From Gyrodactylus bullatarudis (taxonomy: Eukaryota > Platyhelminthes > Monogenea > Gyrodactylidea > Gyrodactylidae), in assembly GCA_012064415.1 (NCBI GenBank), contig SSNU01000247.1:1240629-1304628 (forward strand): a DNA stretch of 64,000 nt, written 5' to 3'. How positions within the stretch are numbered: position 1 is the first letter of the stretch; each line of letters begins with the position of its first letter. The translations under genes and the position numbers were made by a program. The notes beneath the pieces were generated by a model. That model was given only the letters and a program-made list of their open reading frames with translations, had not been told where the DNA came from and searched no databases. Positions 60,101 through 64,000 of the stretch are shown here, piece after piece.

Positions 60101-60617
60101 AATTATTACCAGAACATGTATAATTAAATGAATTTATAGTAGAATGGTTGATACACACAAATATTAATATATAATAGTAGCAGTAAGTCAAACTCATCTT
60201 TTTTGTAAACTAATATTTTACTCTCTTATTTTTGGAGGGAGCCGGTGTGGGGGGAGGGAGGGGTCAACATTTAGGGTTAGATTTTACAAATACAAATACT
60301 CATAAATCAAGAAAAAGGGAGAGAGTAGTTTAAACAATACGCATAAGGTTACAATACAATGTTTATTAATGTCGCCTAATCAAAAGAAAGGCCAGAGAGT
60401 AAGTCAGTGAGAGATAATGAGAGTTAATGTAGCGGAAAAAATACTGAAAATGAACAAATAATATTGAAAAAATAGACGAGAGCAGATATAACACTGATTG
60501 TAAATCTATTGGACATATTAACGGGATCAAATTATTATCATTGTATCATGAATACGTCAAAGTTACATGGATTTAATCACAGCCTTCCTCTAACATGTTG
60601 GAAAAAGAACATTAGAA
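57116..60617. other. Intergenic region with PLE scrap
   Basis: No supported gene. It contains a PLE tail remnant (listed) and low-complexity AT sequence. A purine-rich stretch at about 60235-60262 (GGGGGGAGGGAGG) stands out by composition only. Confidence 0.5.
58440..58640 (+). repeat. Degraded PLE 3'-end fragment
   Basis: It matches the end of the PLE ORF and its UTR: TACTCTTATAATCTTCAACTA, CTTGGCCCAT, CAGCTTACAT, and later ACACTGATGAACC..AGAGAAAT. Both coding and UTR parts are eroded. Confidence 0.6.
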
Positions 60618-61619
60618 TCAATTTGAATTCACAATCGGTTGTTGAGAAGGACTCTTACTGACCCTTTTGTAGTCATCGGTGTTAACGAGGTAAATTGTTA
60701 GACCACCGAATAATAGGATAAAGATTCCAATAATATTTCCTAAGACCTCAGGACCTTCGAGGTTTTTATACCTTTGGTGTAAAAAATAAAAAGATTACAA
60801 TCACCATAAAATTTCATGTTGAAAAAGTATTATGGTGTATAATTTATAGATGATGTTACTGAGAAAATATTGTGGTAAATTGAGAAAGCTAATTGACCTA
60901 ATCGCCGTGATAATCGTTATGAGAAGGACTTACTTTCCGGAGAAAAAGTTCTTTTCTGTTAATCCTGTGAGACAAGCAACCAAGGAGCCGATAAATATGA
61001 TTAATCCGAAAAATCTGTGAAAGTGCATAACTTTTGTGCGTATAAGATCTGAACCACCAGGCCAAAAGAAGACAAGGAAGCTTATGAGCCACTGAGAGAA
61101 GATGTTAGTTTGAGAAAATAAATCATAACTTACCTGTCCGAAATAGAGGACAATAACAGAAATTCCTATCCAACTATGGACACTGTACATGTTGGGAATT
61201 GCACTGCGATTATGAAATTCAAACACAGCAACAGTACCAATAACAGCAAATATCAAAGCAGTAATATGCAGGACAGCATGAGCTACCTTAACAATTCTCT
61301 TACTCTGATTGCGGAATATTCGAAAGAATAGAATCGCTATGGGATAATTTAAAATTTAAATTACTATCAGCATAAATGAAAATCATTCCAATGACCATAA
61401 AGAATGGGTGGTAGTTGAAAATCTTTGATTTGTCATACCAATCGAAGCCTCCCCAAAAATTACCAGCCCAGAATCCAGTCAGAACTACACATACAAGTCC
61501 AAGGACCTAATTGTGATTGAGATGATACTAATTACCTGCAAAAATATGAATAATGGACTGAAGAAGTTCGACCTATCTTCCATATCGTAAAAATTATCAA
61601 TTGAATCATACATTCTCAT
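60618..61619 (-). CDS. Cytochrome b561 family, copy E
   Basis: Five exons, 61619-61536, 61506-61365, 61336-61134, 61091-60934 and 60771-60618, give 246 residues. The introns are 29, 28, 42 and 162 bp. Haem-ligand segments YHPFFM, HAVLH, HSWIG and FHRFFG are complete. WGGFDWYD precedes helix 2, as in canonical CYB561. An N-terminal acidic/aromatic tail precedes the first helix, and the C-terminal cytosolic tail is polar. A stand-alone relative of the array 12-16 kb away. Predicted role: ascorbate-driven transmembrane electron transfer or ferrireduction. Confidence 0.87.
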
Positions 61620-62450
61620 GTTCAATTCGATGACCAATCTTCATATTAAAAATTTAAACAACTTAATGTCTGTTAAGTTTTTACTGTATATAATTCATTA
61701 GAAAATATAATTATTGTATCAAAGATTTTTATTTTCAAGATTTTCATGCAAATATTTTTACAAAACGTTTTCAATGAAACTAGTCATTTCAGCCAGATTA
61801 AACGGATTAAAATCAATATAACTTCAATTCTTAGTCATGAAAATAATAAATTTCATTCTTCACTTGTCTAAACTGGACATTTTATAATGACGCAGTCAGA
61901 GGTTCTATTTTTTACACTCGAGCTAATTAGTTATTCTAGTGCTCTTTTTGTCCTTTATTAAAATAGAAAAAAGGGTTTGAACAAAAATCGGTCCATATAT
62001 ATATGTATCAAAATAAATAATCAACAATAAAATTATTAATCAGGTTACAAGTATTGGTTAATTTGGAAGCAAAAAAATTTAGGTATCTCTTGCATAGTGT
62101 AAAATTCGATTGATATAAAATAGCTTTGAAATTCTCCATCAGTAATAATTCATGATGCTAGCATCCTGAGGAATGCATTCTTTCACACTGTATTATTATC
62201 ATTAGTAATGATTCATTACTCCTTGGAATGTGAGTGTATTCTGTATTCTGAAAAAGAAATGAGTTAATGAAAGAATACTAATTTTGAAATAACTTACACA
62301 GATGTTGAAAAAAAGAAATAAAAATTGATGCATTCTTATAATTATGACGGAATATTATGTGGAATCAAATTCGATTGTAATTGTATAAACTTTAGAAACG
62401 TGATCACATTGCAAACAGAAAAACATCTGTCTCGATTTTGTCTTCGTTGT
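61620..62450. other. Intergenic, nothing recognised
   Basis: AT-rich spacer between copy E and the phafin gene. I see no gene. Confidence 0.5.
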
Positions 62451-63424
62451 TCAGGGTTCTTCATCAGAAGAACTTCCAGAAGTCTGGTAATTAGTTGAGT
62501 CTGTAAAAGTAAAAATAAAATAGGAATAATTTCGAGAATAGTTTAAAACGTAAGATACCATTGTTTTGAGAACTAGTATCCGTGTGGGAACTGTTGGCTG
62601 AAAATTGATTGAAACATGGTTCGCAGACTCTCTTTTTCTGGTTTCCTTGGTTGGGCATAAGCCAACGATGATTAGAACATTTATCACAGACAACTTTACC
62701 ACATGCACGGCAATGATGTCTACGTTTAAGAGCAGAAAACTCGACAATTTGGCAGAGCATGCATCGTGTGGCCTCATTATCCGGCACCCAAACTGGTGCA
62801 GCAATTGCTGTTTCCTGTGATTTCAAGTCGAGTATGCACTTTGTAAGATGGGAAACCCAATTGAGTTTTTCTTTTTCGCTTTGAGCATAAACTGTAAATG
62901 ATTTTTTAGGGTTGAGGACGGTGAAACCATGTTTGTAGACTAGGAGAAGTATAAACTCAGTTTAATACAAATAAGAAAAAATATTTAAGCTGTCAAACAC
63001 GTTACCTCCATTGTCATCAATTGATTTGACTTCTGTCGTGTTCAAGGGGATTTCGACCAATCTAGTGAGCTATAAACAGTTGATTCTGAGTTAAAATGAA
63101 GAGGAAGAGAAAGTTTGGAAGTTGAGTTACCAATTTACGCTCTGAAATAATACTTCCATAGATGAGGATATCGTTGAAGAGGAAAAAATGACGCCTGACC
63201 AACTTTTTGCGAGACATTCGCATTAGGATTCCTTCGCCAACTAGAATACGCCCAGGAATTGCCAAATGATTATTTTTTAGTTTGAAGAATCTCTCCACTT
63301 GGTTTATTCTTTTCAAGTTTATCGATTCATCTATTTCATCATGGAATTCATTATTACCAGTCTTAATTTCGAGCCCAGACACATACTTTTTGACGTCTTG
63401 ATCAAATTCATTTAGGTCTGACAT
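62451..63424 (-). CDS. PLEKHF2: Phafin: PH and FYVE domain protein (PLEKHF1/2-like)
   Basis: Exons 63424-63131, 63069-63006, 62939-62559 and 62500-62451 join for 262 residues. A PH domain (about 45-155) contains AIPGRILVGEGILMRMSRKK and RRHFFLFNDILIYG, as in phafins. The FYVE zinc finger (about 175-235) has WVPD, the R(L)RRHHCRACG-type core and paired CxxC motifs (CMLC, CDKC, CEPC), so it should bind PI3P on endosomes. The tail ends acidic (SSSDEEP), as in phafin-2. Expected role: endosomal and autophagic membrane traffic. The ATG at 63424 is the first in frame after a TTTAATAG acceptor-like site. Divergent from the gene at 63542, with 117 bp between starts. I cannot separate PLEKHF1 from PLEKHF2. 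Confidence 0.9.
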
Positions 63425-63541
63425 ATCAAATTCGTAATAGTTCCACAAGAGTTAACTATTAAAACAAACTGCTTCATATTATTAAATGCTTTCAACATTC
63501 TTAATGTTTCAAAATGTGGTAATACGAATAGTAAACATTAA

Positions 63542-64000
63542 ATGTTTATAACATTTTTTCTGTTGAATCTGGTAATTCTCCTGAAGTCTCAACAGCTAAC
63601 ATGGGAGTTTACGAAGACCAATTTCATTTTTAATCCAAATCAAAATGGTTATCTTCAGATAAAGAGTTCACAAACAGATTTAGGTGGTATCCAGTGTTTT
63701 TTAAAAGAGACAAATAATATTTACTCAAGAGGAAACGTTGATTATGCTCAAATTACAATAAATAGCCAATTTATTGATATCCCTTTCGTTTGCGAAAACT
63801 CTGGATTAGAAAACATAGTCTTGTGTGAGAAAAGATCGAATCAGAATATGTATCAGACTTATTCTCAAATTACATGTACGCTCCCACCGGTAGTTAACAT
63901 TTATCCGTCAAAAATTAATTCATTTTCTGGCGCAAGCGTTAACATTCTTGTGGAGCTGAGCGAATTGGCTCCCGATGCAACTACGATACAACTAGACTTT
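63542..64000 (+). CDS. Secreted or membrane protein, 5' part only, possible IPT/TIG domain
   Basis: The frame is open from an ATG at 63542 to the window edge (153 codons). MFITFFLLNLVILLKSQQ is a good signal peptide. The next 90 residues carry scattered Cys (CFL, VCEN, LCEK, ITC). A segment PPVVNIYPSKINSFSGASV resembles the start of an IPT/TIG fold as found in plexins and related receptors (P-x-I-x-P-x-x-G/S pattern). That resemblance is weak. The rest of the gene lies outside the window, so membrane anchoring and identity are unknown. Confidence 0.6.
   Translation, partial: MFITFFLLNLVILLKSQQLTWEFTKTNFIFNPNQNGYLQIKSSQTDLGGIQCFLKETNNIYSRGNVDYAQITINSQFIDIPFVCENSGLENIVLCEKRSNQNMYQTYSQITCTLPPVVNIYPSKINSFSGASVNILVELSELAPDATTIQLDF

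Noticed and set aside
1..64000. CRISPR arrays, operators or bacterial features
   Set aside because: The window is eukaryotic with spliceosomal introns, and no regularly spaced direct repeats were seen.

Overview
This is a strongly AT-rich stretch of an invertebrate animal genome. Genes are split by spliceosomal GT-AG introns, many only 28-40 bp long, and selfish DNA fills the gaps. I rebuilt each gene by joining open stretches across splice sites and checking that the frame is kept. The families are all metazoan: a saxophone/ALK2-like TGF-beta type I receptor, a C2H2 zinc-finger factor, RPL24, SEC16, GPN2, PPIL3, ICMT, NUDT16, a USP6NL/RN-tre-like RabGAP, a phafin (PLEKHF) and five cytochrome b561 genes. 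PPIL3 and GPN2 have no genomic start codon: their reading frames begin directly after a 3' splice acceptor. A spliced leader that donates AUG would explain this. That is best known from flatworms, so a platyhelminth is my leading but unproven guess for the host.

Layout. 1-6.5 kb is gene-poor and carries Penelope-like element (PLE) scraps. 6.5-10.5 kb is a five-exon C2H2 zinc-finger gene on the plus strand. 12.9-14.5 kb is a 5'-truncated PLE copy with a 13-bp target duplication. 17.2-17.5 kb is a TA-flanked foldback MITE. 17.8-18.1 kb encodes a small secreted His-rich peptide. 18.2-19.9 kb (minus) is the receptor kinase and 20.1-20.7 kb (plus) is NUDT16. 21.4-33.3 kb (minus) is the USP6NL-like gene, with two possible last exons and three hairpin elements in its introns. 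RPL24 (33.5-34.1 kb, plus) lies head-to-head with it.

34.4-43.0 kb (minus) is a close co-directional set in transcription order ICMT, PPIL3, GPN2, SEC16, with 242 bp or less between neighbours; the first three look like a trans-spliced operon. 43.4-48.7 kb holds four tandem cytochrome b561 genes, and a fifth lies at 60.6-61.6 kb. Between them, 48.7-60.6 kb is mostly non-coding, with an 811-bp long-TIR foldback element, PLE fragments, a hammerhead-ribozyme-like motif and a dead DDE transposase. The window ends with a phafin gene (62.5-63.4 kb, minus), divergent from the 5' end of a signal-peptide-bearing protein that runs off the edge.

Functionally the window mixes housekeeping (translation, ER exit sites, prenyl-protein methylation, GTPase assembly factor, RNA decapping) with signalling and ascorbate/iron redox. 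Apart from the inferred operon and the b561 array, nothing suggests a shared pathway.
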